From Sediminibacillus dalangtanensis (GTDB lineage Bacteria; Bacillota; Bacilli; Bacillales; Amphibacillaceae): a stretch of DNA of 64,000 nucleotides. The position numbers were made by a program, and so were the translations under genes. The stretch spans positions 3,968,001 to 4,032,000 of the forward strand of contig NZ_CP046956.1 of the NCBI RefSeq assembly GCF_017792025.1. Reading direction: 5' to 3'. Below the pieces are notes generated by a model. That model was not told where the DNA came from. It saw nothing but the letters and a program-made list of their open reading frames with translations, and did no database searches. Positions 42,871 to 53,211 of this stretch are shown piece after piece (within the stretch, counting starts at the first letter, position 1; every line of letters begins with the position of its first letter).

Positions 42871-44106
42871 ATGAAATTATTTTCACAGCTATTGTCCGCT
42901 TTTAGAACGAAGCCAGTCATTTATGCAGCCAGCATTGCAGTACTGTTTCTAGCGGGTATTTTTACATTTCAAGTAACGAAAGCCCAAGTCACTGTGAGTG
43001 CAGACGGCGAAACAACAACCGTTCGCACACATGCTGATACTGTTGGCGACGTTTTAGAAGAACTAAACATCGAATTGGGAGAACATGATAAGATCTCCCA
43101 CGACCCAGAAGATAAACTTACATCGGGAATGGAAATCAACTACACAAAGGCTATCGAAGTTGTAGTGACTACTGATGGAGACGATAAAACATATTACACA
43201 ACTGTTGACACCGTCGGAGAAGTTTTGGAAGAAAACAACATCGACATCAGCGAACATGATCAAGTAGCTCCCGCCCCATCTGAATCGGTATCAGAAGGAT
43301 TGCAGGTGAACATTGATAAAGCTTTTCAAGTAACGGTCAATGACGGCGGCGAGAAAGAAAAGTATTGGACAGTCGGTTCCACCGTGGAAGATTTATTGAA
43401 GCAGGAAGACATCGAATTAGGCAAGCTGGACCGAGTCAACTTGAAAATGAAGGATGAAGTCAGCAAGGATGCACCGATTGAAATCACTCGTGTGGAGAAG
43501 GTAACCGACATCGTTAAAGAGAAAACTGATTATTCTGTTGTGACCAAACAGGATGACAACCTTGAAAAAGGAAAGGAAGAGGTCGTTTCTCCTGGCGAAG
43601 AGGGGATTGTTGCCAAACATTTCGAAGTCACCCTTGAAAACGGAGAAGAAGTTGATCGGAAATTGGTAAAAGAAGAAGTGGAGAAAGAAAGCGAGAAGCG
43701 AATTGTGGCAGTTGGTACAAAAGTCGAAAAGCAGGAGCCAAAACCGGCCGTGACGACTACCGCTGCAAATTCTTCCTCTGAAATGGTCTCCCGTGGCGGT
43801 GACGGAAAAGAATCCTCCCAAACGTATTACATGCATGCTACGGCGTATTCGGCCAGCTGCAGTGGCTGTTCAGGCGTCACAGCGACCGGGATCAATTTAA
43901 AGGATAATCCGAATGCCAAAGTGATCGCTGTCGATCCGAATGTCATTCCATTGGGAAGCAAAGTATGGGTGGAAGGCTATGGAACGGCAATTGCTGGGGA
44001 TACCGGCGGGAATGTATCCGGCAACCGAATCGACGTTCATGTATCTTCGCCAAGTGAAGCACACCGATTTGGCAGTAAAAAAGTAAAAGTCAAAGTACTC
44101 GATTAA
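42871..44106 (+). CDS. yabE: Cell-wall-binding protein YabE (DUF348-G5-3D)
   Basis: Exported cell wall protein, probably a lytic transglycosylase or resuscitation-factor-like enzyme. The 411-residue product has an N-terminal signal/anchor helix (VIYAASIAVLFLAGIFTF, about 16-33), three DUF348 repeats (about 36-200; each with ADTVGDVLEE-type cores), a G5 domain (about 205-285), a linker, and the C-terminal 3D domain. There the three catalytic-type Asp occur in AVDPNVIPLG, IAGDTGG and NRIDVH. Two Cys pairs in SCSGCSG are present. Start ATG follows AAAGGAGGCAAGCGAGC. Consensus promoter upstream suggests growth-phase expression. Confidence 0.93.
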   Translation: MKLFSQLLSAFRTKPVIYAASIAVLFLAGIFTFQVTKAQVTVSADGETTTVRTHADTVGDVLEELNIELGEHDKISHDPEDKLTSGMEINYTKAIEVVVTTDGDDKTYYTTVDTVGEVLEENNIDISEHDQVAPAPSESVSEGLQVNIDKAFQVTVNDGGEKEKYWTVGSTVEDLLKQEDIELGKLDRVNLKMKDEVSKDAPIEITRVEKVTDIVKEKTDYSVVTKQDDNLEKGKEEVVSPGEEGIVAKHFEVTLENGEEVDRKLVKEEVEKESEKRIVAVGTKVEKQEPKPAVTTTAANSSSEMVSRGGDGKESSQTYYMHATAYSASCSGCSGVTATGINLKDNPNAKVIAVDPNVIPLGSKVWVEGYGTAIAGDTGGNVSGNRIDVHVSSPSEAHRFGSKKVKVKVLD

Positions 44107-44108
44107 TC

Positions 44109-44156
44109 AAAAAACAGGGCTTGTCTCCCTATTTAGAGGCAGGTTCTGTTTTTTTA
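44109..44156 (+). terminator. Terminator after yabE
   Basis: Imperfect stem from AAAACAGGGC to GGTTCTGTTTT followed by a T-run. Confidence 0.75.
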
Positions 44157-44164
44157 GTTTTTTC

Positions 44165-44295
44165 CAAAAGTCGCAGCCCGAATACACTTCGCTTTCCGCG
44201 GGCGGCTGGCGAGCCTCCTCAAGCTATCGCTTTGCGGGGTCTCCCCTAGGCCTTCCATCCCGCAGGAGTCTACGTGTATTCGAGTGCTCGGTGCT
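44165..44295 (+). repeat. Intergenic repeat family A, copy 3 (forward)
   Basis: Cleanest copy: ACTTCGCTTTCCGCGGGCGG, then GAGCCTCCTCAAGC, CTTTGCGGGGTCTC, and CCCGCAGGAGTCTACGTGTA. It fills most of the 370 bp between yabE and rnmV, where no gene is supported. Confidence 0.8.
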
Positions 44296-44477
44296 CAAAT
44301 CGTAAATTCTTTGTTGCCGTAAGCTAAGCTGCTAAATAGGAGATTCTATCGGAGCTGCGCTTCTAATAAATTTAATGTTTACAGAAAGCAGGGATGAACA
44401 GGCTTGGCTTTATTCGGGAAACAAATTAAGATAGAGTAGTTATAGACATAAACCGTTCAGGTAAGCGGAGGATGAAG

Positions 44478-45930
<1,453 letters not shown>

Positions 45931-46021
45931 CTTCTGGAGGGCGTTAGACACATCTTTTAGTTCCTCACATAGGCTAGTTAGTAACGAATGGTTACCTATC
46001 CGGCTATGATGAGGTGAAAGC

Positions 46022-46897
46022 ATGAATGTTTCTAAAGGAGAGTTAGTTACTCGTAATTCCTATCATAATGATATACTGTTTCGGGTCATCCATACCACCG
46101 AGGACCATGTTCTTCTTCATGGAGAAGATGTACGATTAGCGGCAGATGCCGATCCAGAGGACTTGCAAATCGTAGAAAAAAGAGACCTGGAACGCTATAG
46201 AAAAAAAGAAAAGGAAAAAGAGGATTATTCCTATCGGCTATTTCGTCAGGACTATCAGTTGATGAAAGAAAAGAGAGAATATGAATCGACGGAAGGATAC
46301 CATCAGGATTCCAGTTATTTTCAAATTCCTGCTCGTGTCTTGCATTTGGACGGAGACCGTCTCTATTTAAAAAAATGCATCGATGTGTACCAACGAATCG
46401 GTCTTCAAGTGCACGGTGTCCATCTAAGCGAGAAAGACATGCCATTGGAAATTGCCGGTCTGGTAAGAAAAATTCAGCCGGATATCATCATTATTACCGG
46501 ACATGATGCTTATTCAAGGAATAAAGGGATGAAAAGCGATATTTCCGCATACCGGCATTCTAAGTTTTTTGCGGAAACGGTGCGGGAAGCCAGACAGGTA
46601 GTTCCCCATTTGGACCAACTGGTTATATTCGCAGGGGCTTGTCAATCGCATTTTGAGTCCCTGATCAGAGCCGGGGCCAATTTTGCGAGCTCTCCTTCCC
46701 GAATCAATATCCACGCTCTGGATCCTGTCTATATTGCCGCTAAAATTGCTTATACACCGTTCATGGAAAAGGTCAGCGTCTGGGAAGCACTTCGAAATAC
46801 CATGACAGGCGCTAAGGGACTCGGAGGTGTAGAGACCCGGGGATTGTTACGAACAGGAATGCCTTACTTAAAGGAAGAAGAAACAGAAGAGTATTGA
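46022..46897 (+). CDS. yabG: Sporulation-specific protease YabG
   Basis: Coat-associated protease made in the mother cell that cleaves several coat proteins (peptidase family U57). The 291-residue protein has a short SH3-like N-terminal region and the conserved segments VHLSEKDMPLEIAGLVRKIQ (about 139-158), DIIIITGHDAYSRNKGM (about 160-176) and VIFAGACQSHFESLIRAGANFA-type core (about 201-222, shown in part). Start ATG follows GATGAGGTGAAAGC. Length agrees with B. subtilis. Confidence 0.95.
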   Translation: MNVSKGELVTRNSYHNDILFRVIHTTEDHVLLHGEDVRLAADADPEDLQIVEKRDLERYRKKEKEKEDYSYRLFRQDYQLMKEKREYESTEGYHQDSSYFQIPARVLHLDGDRLYLKKCIDVYQRIGLQVHGVHLSEKDMPLEIAGLVRKIQPDIIIITGHDAYSRNKGMKSDISAYRHSKFFAETVREARQVVPHLDQLVIFAGACQSHFESLIRAGANFASSPSRINIHALDPVYIAAKIAYTPFMEKVSVWEALRNTMTGAKGLGGVETRGLLRTGMPYLKEEETEEY

Positions 46898-46906
46898 ACT
46901 TGTATT

Positions 46907-46944
46907 AAACACTTCAACACATATGTGGTAAGAAGTGTTTTTTA
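46907..46944 (+). terminator. Terminator after yabG
   Basis: AACACTTC / GAAGTGTT with a palindromic inner loop (ACACATATGTGG), followed by TTTTATTT. Confidence 0.82.
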
Positions 46945-47008
46945 TTTACATAATTTATCGGTAACTAGATAAAATAAACAGTAATTAAGGAAAAAGCGAT
47001 TTTTCTTA

Positions 47009-47038
47009 TTGACAGTAATTTTAGTATGCTGTTATAAT
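47009..47038 (+). promoter_or_regulatory. veg promoter
   Basis: TTGACA (47009-47014), 18 bases, TATAAT (47033-47038). Perfect boxes, as expected for the vegetative veg promoter known from B. subtilis. Confidence 0.9.
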
Positions 47039-47101
47039 ATAAGATTTTATTTGACTTAAGAACAAGCTTATGGTATAGTAAAAACAGTGAGGTGGAGTGC
47101 A

Positions 47102-47368
47102 TTGGCTAAAACATTGGTGGAAATTAAACAAGGTTTAGACGGGCAAATTGGTAAACGCCTGAAGCTGAAAGCAAATGGCGGAAGGAGAAAAACCATTGAA
47201 CGGTTTGGTACTCTGGCTGAAACGTATCCCTCGGTATTTATTGTCGAGCTGGATCAAGACGAGAATGCGTTTGAGCGAGTGTCTTACAGCTACGCAGATG
47301 TATTAACAGAAACTGTAGAATTGAATTTCATCGATGATATGAGCAAAATGGTCGTTGGGGAGCAGTAA
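47102..47368 (+). CDS. veg: Veg protein
   Basis: Small abundant protein (88 residues) reported to stimulate biofilm formation in B. subtilis. The sequence is highly conserved: [20 protein letters not shown] (about 12-31), [39 protein letters not shown] 47102 follows GAGGTGGAGTGCA and gives the family's N-terminus (MAKTL); the in-frame GTG at 47087 is before the ribosome site. Strong consensus promoter upstream. Confidence 0.96.
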   Translation: MAKTLVEIKQGLDGQIGKRLKLKANGGRRKTIERFGTLAETYPSVFIVELDQDENAFERVSYSYADVLTETVELNFIDDMSKMVVGEQ

Positions 47369-47390
47369 ACATTCGTTTACTGCTTTTTTT
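47362..47390 (+). terminator. Terminator overlapping the veg stop codon
   Basis: GCAGTAAAC-ATTC-GTTTACTGC followed by seven T; the TAA stop (47366-47368) sits in the upstream arm. Confidence 0.92.
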
Positions 47391-47392
47391 AC

Positions 47393-47515
47393 TGTATAGG
47401 AAATGATAAATTTAACTGTCTGTGGATTATTATTGGCTGAAACAGCCACGTCCAGATCCTACCCCTTCGAGGTCTCCAGCTTGTACTCCTTTAAACAGGC
47501 GCTTGCGCTTTTGTT
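47393..47515 (+). repeat. Intergenic repeat family B, copy 1
   Basis: Begins ACTGTATAGGAAATGATAAA, continues AACTGTCTGTGGAT.ATTATT, GGCTGAAACAGCCACGTCCAG, CTACCCCTTCGAGGTCT and ends near GGCGCTTGCGCTTTTG. The first 60 bases match the copy at 60.17 kb almost base for base. Contains the small palindrome GGCTG-AAA-CAGCC. Confidence 0.75.
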
Positions 47516-47668
47516 CTGTCCACTTTTGTTGATGCTATATTGAAAGCAGCAACTCGTTCCGTTATCAAGTTTTTCCATTTTTGTGTACAAAAAAATGGGG
47601 TAGGCTGTTGCCATAAGGTTACACTATAACTGTCGTAAAAAGCTTACTTTGAAAGGGGCTGTTCTTTC

Positions 47669-47848
47669 ATGGGCAGGCGCAGAGGAATCATGTCCGACCA
47701 GTTGAAAGAGGAAATTGCAAAGGAATTAGGTTTTTACGACACGGTGCAACAAGAAGGCTGGGGAGGAATCAAGGCGCGTGATGCCGGAAATATGGTTAAA
47801 CGCGCAGTTGAGATGGCCGAACAGCAGCTTCAAAGGGACAAATCCTGA
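47669..47848 (+). CDS. sspF: Small acid-soluble spore protein SspF
   Basis: 59-residue minor alpha/beta-type SASP. Its sequence starts [20 protein letters not shown] and has the SASP core [20 protein letters not shown] (21-40) followed by [14 protein letters not shown]. Such proteins coat forespore DNA and protect it from UV and heat. It lies between veg and ispE as in B. subtilis. Start ATG follows GAAAGGGG at about 10 bases. A sigma-G promoter is expected; CACTATA near 47622 could be its -10, but I am not confident. Confidence 0.95.
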   Translation: MGRRRGIMSDQLKEEIAKELGFYDTVQQEGWGGIKARDAGNMVKRAVEMAEQQLQRDKS

Positions 47849-47851
47849 AAC

Positions 47852-47872
47852 AAAGGGGTTTGTCCCCTTTTT
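47852..47872 (+). terminator. Terminator after sspF
   Basis: AAAGGGG-TTTGT-CCCCTTT plus T. Confidence 0.82.
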
Positions 47873-47967
47873 ATCATAAACCTTAACCAAACGTCGGTAT
47901 CTTGGTGGTAAAGTACTATGGTATGATACTATTTATAAAATAAATATCAACAAAAGCAGGTGGTACG

Positions 47968-48837
47968 ATGCAATTACTTGAAAAAGCACCGGCGAAAATT
48001 AACTTGAGCCTGGATGTTCTTTATAAACGGCCAGATAATTACCATGAAATCGAAATGGTGATGACCACGATCGATTTAGCGGACCGGATAGGACTGACGG
48101 AACTTCCATCCGATAAAATAATCATCGACTCAGAAAACCAGTTTGTCCCGAATGATGAACGGAATCTCGCTTATCGGGCAGCAAAACTGGTAATAGATAC
48201 ATACAATGTAAAGAAAGGGATTAACATTTTTATCGAAAAGAACATTCCGGTCGCCGCTGGACTAGCAGGAGGAAGCAGTGATGCCGCAGCAGTGATCCGC
48301 GGCTTGAACAGACTATGGCAGCTGGGTATGTCCGTAAAGGAAATGGCGGAATTAGGAGCAAAGATAGGTTCTGATGTATCATTTTGTGTCTATAATACAA
48401 CTGCTTTGGCTAAAGGGAGAGGGGAGTTAATCGAAGAACTGCCTGCACCGCCATCCTGCTGGGTCGTATTGGCAAAACCAGCGATCGGTGTTTCGACTCA
48501 AACCATTTACCAAAACTTCTCGCCGGATGGCGTAGAACATCCAGACACACAGGGAATGATCAGGGCGCTTGAAGCCGAAGATTTTGATGCAATGTGCGGG
48601 AAAGTGGGGAACGTTCTAGAATCCGTCACACTGCCGATGTATCCGGAGGTAAGACAAATAAAGCAACAGATGGAACTAGCAGGGGCAGATGCTGTATTAA
48701 TGAGTGGAAGTGGTCCGACTGTCTTTTCCCTGGCCCATCAGGAATCACGTGCATATCGCATCTATAACAGTCTTAGAGGCTTTTGCGACGAAGTTTATGT
48801 AGTAAGGATGCTCGGCTATCACCAGTTACTTGATTGA
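47968..48837 (+). CDS. ispE: 4-diphosphocytidyl-2-C-methyl-D-erythritol kinase
   Basis: GHMP kinase of the non-mevalonate (MEP) isoprenoid pathway. The 289-residue protein shows [12 protein letters not shown] (about 7-18), the ATP loop [19 protein letters not shown] (about 94-112) with the catalytic Asp region GSDVSFCV (about 134-141), and C-terminal [11 protein letters not shown] (about 247-257). Start ATG follows GCAGGTGGTACG. Upstream of purR as in B. subtilis. Confidence 0.96.
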   Translation: MQLLEKAPAKINLSLDVLYKRPDNYHEIEMVMTTIDLADRIGLTELPSDKIIIDSENQFVPNDERNLAYRAAKLVIDTYNVKKGINIFIEKNIPVAAGLAGGSSDAAAVIRGLNRLWQLGMSVKEMAELGAKIGSDVSFCVYNTTALAKGRGELIEELPAPPSCWVVLAKPAIGVSTQTIYQNFSPDGVEHPDTQGMIRALEAEDFDAMCGKVGNVLESVTLPMYPEVRQIKQQMELAGADAVLMSGSGPTVFSLAHQESRAYRIYNSLRGFCDEVYVVRMLGYHQLLD

Positions 48838-48891
48838 ATACGTACATAAGTGTTATATTTAATGAAAATATTCGGCTTTTGAGGTGCAAAC

Positions 48892-49716
48892 ATGAAAAGA
48901 AGTGACCGTTTGGTGGCAATGACAAATTATTTGGTTGAACATCCGTCCCAGCTCGTCTCCCTCCCGTTTTTTTCTGCGGAGTTTGATGCTGCTAAATCTT
49001 CCATCAGTGAGGATTTAACAATTATAAACCTCAACCTACAAAACTTGGGGATTGGTTACTTGGAATCCGTTTCTGGTGCAGCGGGAGGGGTAAAGTACAT
49101 TCCGGAGTATTCCCAGGAAAACAGTGAAAGGTTCATCGATCAATTGTGTGAGGAGCTGGAAGACCCGAACCGACTGCTTCCTGGTGGTTATTTATACATG
49201 AGTGATATCCTGGGAGAGCCTTCCAAGGTAAGAAATATTGGTAGGTTGTTTGCCAGTGCATTTGCCAGTGCAGAAATCGATGTAGTCGTCACTGTGGCCA
49301 CCAAAGGAATTCCGCTTGCCTATGCAGTTGCCTCATTTTTGAATGTTCCGGTAGTAATCGTCCGCCGTGACCCTAAAGTGACAGAAGGGTCAACTGTGAG
49401 CATCAATTATGTTTCTGGTTCTTCAAGGAAGATCCAAACAATGGTGCTTTCTAAGCGAAGTCTTCAGGAGGGTTCCAAAGTTTGTATTATCGATGACTTT
49501 ATGAAAGCTGGCGGAACGGTCAATGGTATGAAAAACTTAATGGAGGAATTCCGGGCTGAAGTGGCAGCTATCGGTGTTCTGGCCGAGGCGGAAGACGAGG
49601 ATGAGGAAAGAGTCATTACAGAATATACATCGCTTATCCAAATCACCAATGTCGACGTGAAAAACAGACAGATTGAGGTTCATCGCGGTAACTTGTTTTC
49701 TTCAAGAATGAAATGA
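48892..49716 (+). CDS. purR: Purine operon repressor PurR
   Basis: PRPP-responsive regulator of purine genes. The 274-residue protein has an N-terminal winged helix (about 1-74; KRSDRLVAMTNYLVEHP...) and a C-terminal phosphoribosyltransferase domain with the PRPP loop VCIIDDFMKAGGTVNGM (about 200-216) and flexible loop VTEGSTVSINYVSGSS. Start ATG follows GAGGTGCAAAC. In B. subtilis it is followed by ridA (yabJ); here that gene is absent and a 296-bp spacer leads to spoVG. Confidence 0.96.
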   Translation: MKRSDRLVAMTNYLVEHPSQLVSLPFFSAEFDAAKSSISEDLTIINLNLQNLGIGYLESVSGAAGGVKYIPEYSQENSERFIDQLCEELEDPNRLLPGGYLYMSDILGEPSKVRNIGRLFASAFASAEIDVVVTVATKGIPLAYAVASFLNVPVVIVRRDPKVTEGSTVSINYVSGSSRKIQTMVLSKRSLQEGSKVCIIDDFMKAGGTVNGMKNLMEEFRAEVAAIGVLAEAEDEDEERVITEYTSLIQITNVDVKNRQIEVHRGNLFSSRMK

Positions 49717-49799
49717 GGCCGACTACGCCTCTTTATCACCTGAAAAGGATCGTCATTCGGCGGTATTTTCAAAAATTAAGTTTTGACGGAATGATGTGT

Positions 49800-49880
49800 T
49801 GTTGTCTGGCTCAAGTGCCTACCCCCCTTCGAGGTCTTAAGCTAGTCGGGGGTGAACGAGACGTTCTGTGCTCTTCTTTG
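49800..49880 (+). repeat. Intergenic repeat family B, copy 2 (short form)
   Basis: TGGCTCAAGTGCCTACCCC, CTTCGAGGTCTTAAGC, TAGTCGGGGGTGAACGAG. It matches the 60.2-kb copy but lacks that copy's internal hairpin and 5' part. Confidence 0.65.
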
Positions 49881-49944
49881 CCTTTTTCCCTAATTTATTT
49901 TTTCAAAAAAATAAACATCTTTTTTGAAAAAATTTTTAAAACAG

Positions 49945-49973
49945 GCAGGATTTATTCTTATTTTGTTGAATTT
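49945..49973 (+). promoter_or_regulatory. Sigma-H promoter of spoVG
   Basis: -35 GCAGGATTT (49945-49953) and -10 GTTGAATTT (49965-49973) with an 11-base spacer; both boxes fit the sigma-H consensus (RnAGGAwww / RnnGAATww) and the known B. subtilis spoVG promoter. Confidence 0.88.
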
Positions 49974-50012
49974 ATGGTAATAAGTTCTATAGGGAAAAGG
50001 TGGTGAAACATA

Positions 50013-50303
50013 ATGGAAGTAACAGACGTCAGATTACGCCGCGTTAATACCGAGGGAAGAATGCGAGCAATTGCTTCTATTACGTTGGATCAGGAGTTTG
50101 TTGTCCATGACATTCGCGTCATTGACGGCAACAACGGGTTATTCGTAGCAATGCCTTCTAAACGTACTCCTGATGGGGAATTTCGCGATATCGCGCATCC
50201 GATTAATTCTAATACCAGAGGTAAAATTCAAGACGCTGTATTAGAAGAGTATCACCGTGCCGGAGAAGTGGAAGTAGAATATGAAGAAGCGGGTGCTTCT
50301 TAA
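50013..50303 (+). CDS. spoVG: Septation/regulatory RNA-binding protein SpoVG
   Basis: 96-residue nucleic-acid-binding protein affecting asymmetric septation and, in pathogens, virulence genes. The conserved start [20 protein letters not shown] and the block [20 protein letters not shown] (about 46-65) define it. Start ATG follows AAAAGGTGGTGAAACATA. Transcribed from the sigma-H promoter just upstream, which AbrB would repress during growth. Confidence 0.97.
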   Translation: MEVTDVRLRRVNTEGRMRAIASITLDQEFVVHDIRVIDGNNGLFVAMPSKRTPDGEFRDIAHPINSNTRGKIQDAVLEEYHRAGEVEVEYEEAGAS

Positions 50304-50659
50304 AGCTTGGAAGCAGCAGGGGGTCTAATCTTCTTAGATTAGGCTTCTTTTTATGCTCGAAATAATTGATTTCGATCGTTTAAGAAAGGTTCTCCCTTGG
50401 AACGACCGGGAAAACTTTCCTTAAACCGATTGATGCAGGACAATGAAATTTCCTGAACAGGTTTGACTCTGGATACAGCAGCGTGAATGCAGGGGCTCTC
50501 TATTGAAATGCCTAGTGTTTTAAGATATATTCATAACTGGATAAATGATATGAGAAGAGAAGTGAATCGATAGCCGTCAGGAAGTATATTCTTGGATTTA
50601 CGGCCGTTTTTTTTCGCACCTGCAGATAAAAAAACAGGGATGAAAATGGAGGTTTCTAC
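50304..50659. other. Gene-free region between spoVG and glmU
   Basis: Holds the spoVG terminator, about 200 bp with no supported ORF, and an imperfect hairpin ending in GGCCGTTTTTTTT (about 50570-50615) just before glmU. That hairpin may be a terminator or attenuator. Confidence 0.5.
50322..50352 (+). terminator. Terminator after spoVG
   Basis: CTAATC-TTCTTA-GATTAG followed by GCTTCTTTTT. Confidence 0.8.
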
Positions 50660-52039
50660 ATGACCAAAAGGTATGCCGTTGTGCTGGCAGCTGGGCAGGG
50701 AACAAGGATGAAGTCGAAGCTTTACAAAGTATTGCATCCTGTGATGGGACGCCCGATGGTACAACATGTTGTCGATCAATTAAATAAGCTGGATTTGGAA
50801 AAATTAATAACAGTAGTAGGATTCGGAGCTGAAAAAGTACAAGAACAGCTTGGCGAAGCAGTAGAGTTTGTTATCCAGGAAGAACAGTTGGGAACTGGAC
50901 ATGCAGTTCTTCAAGCGGAAGATCTGCTTCAAGACAAAAAAGGTACGACAATCGTTGTCAGTGGTGACACACCGTTACTGACCAACCGTACTTTGGAAGC
51001 TTTGATGAACCATCATGACAGCGAGGGTGCGAAGGCCACCATTTTAACCGCAGAAGCCCCTGATCCGACGGGATATGGTCGTGTGATCCGCAATGAAAAT
51101 AACACGGTGGAAAAAGTGGTGGAACATAAAGATGCTTCAACAAAGGAGCTTGCGATCAGTGAAATAAATACCGGCACCTACTGTTTTGATAATCAGGCCT
51201 TGTTCACCGCCTTAAAACAGGTTTCGAACGAGAATGCTCAAGGTGAGTATTATTTACCGGATGTACTGGAAATCTTGAAGAATAGCGGAGAGAAAGTCGG
51301 TGCATTTCAAACCGGTACGTTTGATGAAACAATCGGCGTTAATGACAGAGTGGCACTATCGCAGGCAGAGAAACTGATGAAAAAACGGATTAATGAGCAG
51401 CATATGAGAAATGGGGTTACCATTACGGATCCGGAAAACACGTATATTGCTCCAGAGGTAGTGATTGAACAGGATGTGGTGATTTATCCTGGAACCATTT
51501 TGAATGGAAAAACAGTGATCAAAAGCGATGCAGTAATCGGACCAAATTCCGAGATTGAAAACTGTACGGTAGGGGCAGAAACGGTAATCCGTCAAAGTGT
51601 CGCAAAGGACAGCGAAATCGGGGAACGCGTGCAAGTTGGCCCTTTTGCCCATATTCGCCCGCAAAGTTCGCTCGGTGACCAGGTGAAAATCGGCAATTTT
51701 GTAGAAGTGAAAAAAGCGGCCGTAGAAGAAAACAGCAAGGTTTCCCACTTAAGCTATATTGGCGATGCGGAAATCGGTAAGGGCGTAAATATTGGTTGCG
51801 GTACGATTACGGTCAATTATGACGGGGAGAACAAGTATTTGACCAAGATAGAGGATGATGCGTTTATCGGATGTAATTCCAATCTCATTGCGCCGGTTAC
51901 TGTCGGCAAGGGTGCTTATGTTGCCGCTGGTTCTACCATCAACCAAAATGTTCCGGAAGAAGCACTCTCCATCGCCCGGGCGAGACAGACAAATAAAGAA
52001 GACTATGCCAAGAAAATAAAAAAACCGAAAAAAGATTAA
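50660..52039 (+). CDS. glmU: Bifunctional GlmU (GlcNAc-1-P uridyltransferase / GlcN-1-P acetyltransferase)
   Basis: Makes UDP-GlcNAc for wall synthesis. The N-terminal Rossmann-like pyrophosphorylase (about 1-228) has [15 protein letters not shown] (about 7-21). After a linker helix, the C-terminal left-handed beta-helix (about 250-440) shows hexapeptide repeats such as [21 protein letters not shown] and [12 protein letters not shown]. The acetyltransferase His lies in [14 protein letters not shown]. Length 459 is normal. Start ATG follows AATGGAGGTTTCTAC. prs follows after 15 bp. Confidence 0.97.
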   Translation: MTKRYAVVLAAGQGTRMKSKLYKVLHPVMGRPMVQHVVDQLNKLDLEKLITVVGFGAEKVQEQLGEAVEFVIQEEQLGTGHAVLQAEDLLQDKKGTTIVVSGDTPLLTNRTLEALMNHHDSEGAKATILTAEAPDPTGYGRVIRNENNTVEKVVEHKDASTKELAISEINTGTYCFDNQALFTALKQVSNENAQGEYYLPDVLEILKNSGEKVGAFQTGTFDETIGVNDRVALSQAEKLMKKRINEQHMRNGVTITDPENTYIAPEVVIEQDVVIYPGTILNGKTVIKSDAVIGPNSEIENCTVGAETVIRQSVAKDSEIGERVQVGPFAHIRPQSSLGDQVKIGNFVEVKKAAVEENSKVSHLSYIGDAEIGKGVNIGCGTITVNYDGENKYLTKIEDDAFIGCNSNLIAPVTVGKGAYVAAGSTINQNVPEEALSIARARQTNKEDYAKKIKKPKKD

Positions 52040-52054
52040 TGGAGGGCTTATCAG

Positions 52055-53008
52055 ATGGCAACTGGATATAAAGACTCATCACTACGGGTATTCACATTAA
52101 ATTCCAATCCGCATCTGGCGGAACAAATAGCTGCCCATATTGGAACTGAATTGGGTAAATGTTCGGTCTCGACCTTTAGTGATGGCGAGGTGCAAATCAA
52201 TATTGAGGAAAGTATTCGCGGATGCGATGTCTATGTCGTTCAATCAACAAGTGAACCGGTCAACCAACACCTAATGGAATTGTTGATTATGATCGATGCA
52301 TTAAAACGGGCTTCTGCGAAGTCCATTAATATTGTCATTCCATACTATGGATATGCAAGACAAGATCGTAAAGCACGGGCAAGAGAACCGATCACCGCCA
52401 AGCTCGTTGCCGATTTATTGCAAACTGCAGGCGCTTCCCGGGTTATCACGTTAGATTTGCATGCTCCGCAAATCCAAGGATTTTTCAATATTCCGGTCGA
52501 TCAACTGCTTGGTGTGCCAATCCTGTCCGATTATTTCCAGGAAATGAACTTGGATGACTTAGTTATCGTATCTCCAGACCACGGAGGGGTAACGAGAGCA
52601 CGTCAAATGGCTGATCGTTTGAAAGCGCCAATTGCCATTATCGATAAGCGGCGACCTCGACCCAATGTTTCGGAAGTAATGAATATTGTCGGTAATATTG
52701 AAGGAAAGACCGCCATTTTGATTGATGATATTATCGACACAGCCGGGACCATTACGCTTGCCGCCAATGCTTTAATTGAAAATGGTGCAAAAGAAGTGTA
52801 TGCTTGTTGTACACACCCAGTTCTTTCTGGCCCCGCTATAGAAAGAATTGATCAATCGAAAATCAAAGAACTAATCGTAACCAATACCATTCCACTAAAA
52901 GAAGAAAAACAAATCGAAAAAATATCGCAGCTATCCGTTGCTCCATTAATCAGTGAAGCAATCATTCGCGTACATGAACTACAGTCTGTAAGTATCTTGT
53001 TCGATTGA
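52055..53008 (+). CDS. prs: Ribose-phosphate pyrophosphokinase
   Basis: Makes PRPP from ribose 5-phosphate and ATP for nucleotides, His, Trp and NAD. The 317-residue protein has the flexible loop [18 protein letters not shown] (about 96-113), [16 protein letters not shown] (about 169-184) and the ribose-5-P loop [13 protein letters not shown] (about 221-233). Start ATG follows TGGAGGGCTTATCAG. It supplies PRPP, the effector of PurR and substrate of NadC, both in this window. Confidence 0.97.
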   Translation: MATGYKDSSLRVFTLNSNPHLAEQIAAHIGTELGKCSVSTFSDGEVQINIEESIRGCDVYVVQSTSEPVNQHLMELLIMIDALKRASAKSINIVIPYYGYARQDRKARAREPITAKLVADLLQTAGASRVITLDLHAPQIQGFFNIPVDQLLGVPILSDYFQEMNLDDLVIVSPDHGGVTRARQMADRLKAPIAIIDKRRPRPNVSEVMNIVGNIEGKTAILIDDIIDTAGTITLAANALIENGAKEVYACCTHPVLSGPAIERIDQSKIKELIVTNTIPLKEEKQIEKISQLSVAPLISEAIIRVHELQSVSILFD

Positions 53009-53140
53009 TAGTATTGCTTAACTAGTCCTGCCTGTTTATGAGGCAAAAGAAATTATTGAGGACACCGGTCTTCTTCCATAGAGCAAGCAGCGAGAATAGA
53101 GCCCCAGGATGTAATCAACTTGTTTGCCAACGTTTATAAT

Positions 53141-53166
53141 GTTTAAGTATGCCGGTTAGCGGGAAA
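53141..53166 (+). promoter_or_regulatory. Candidate sigma-B promoter of ctc
   Basis: GTTTAA (53141-53146), 14 bases, GGGAAA (53161-53166), close to the sigma-B consensus GTTTAA-N13-15-GGGTAT. ctc is a classical sigma-B gene in B. subtilis. Confidence 0.7.
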
Positions 53167-53211
53167 TAATGACAATTAGATTGTTTTTAATTTCAATGGA
53201 GGGTGATTAAC

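Larger units (their letters stand above)
49717..50012 (+). other. purR-spoVG spacer lacking ridA
   Basis: No ridA/yabJ coding sequence is present in any frame. The region holds a shortened copy of repeat family B (about 49800-49880), then a very AT-rich tract with the dyad TTTTTTCAAAAAAATAAA...TTTTTTGAAAAAATT (about 49905-49938), and the sigma-H promoter of spoVG. The AT-rich tract is where AbrB binds in B. subtilis. Confidence 0.7.

Noticed and set aside
49713..50006. 97-codon open frame between purR and spoVG, possible ridA relic
   Set aside because: It overlaps the purR stop, runs through a repeat and an AT-rich promoter tract (lysine/phenylalanine-rich translation), and shows no RidA motifs.
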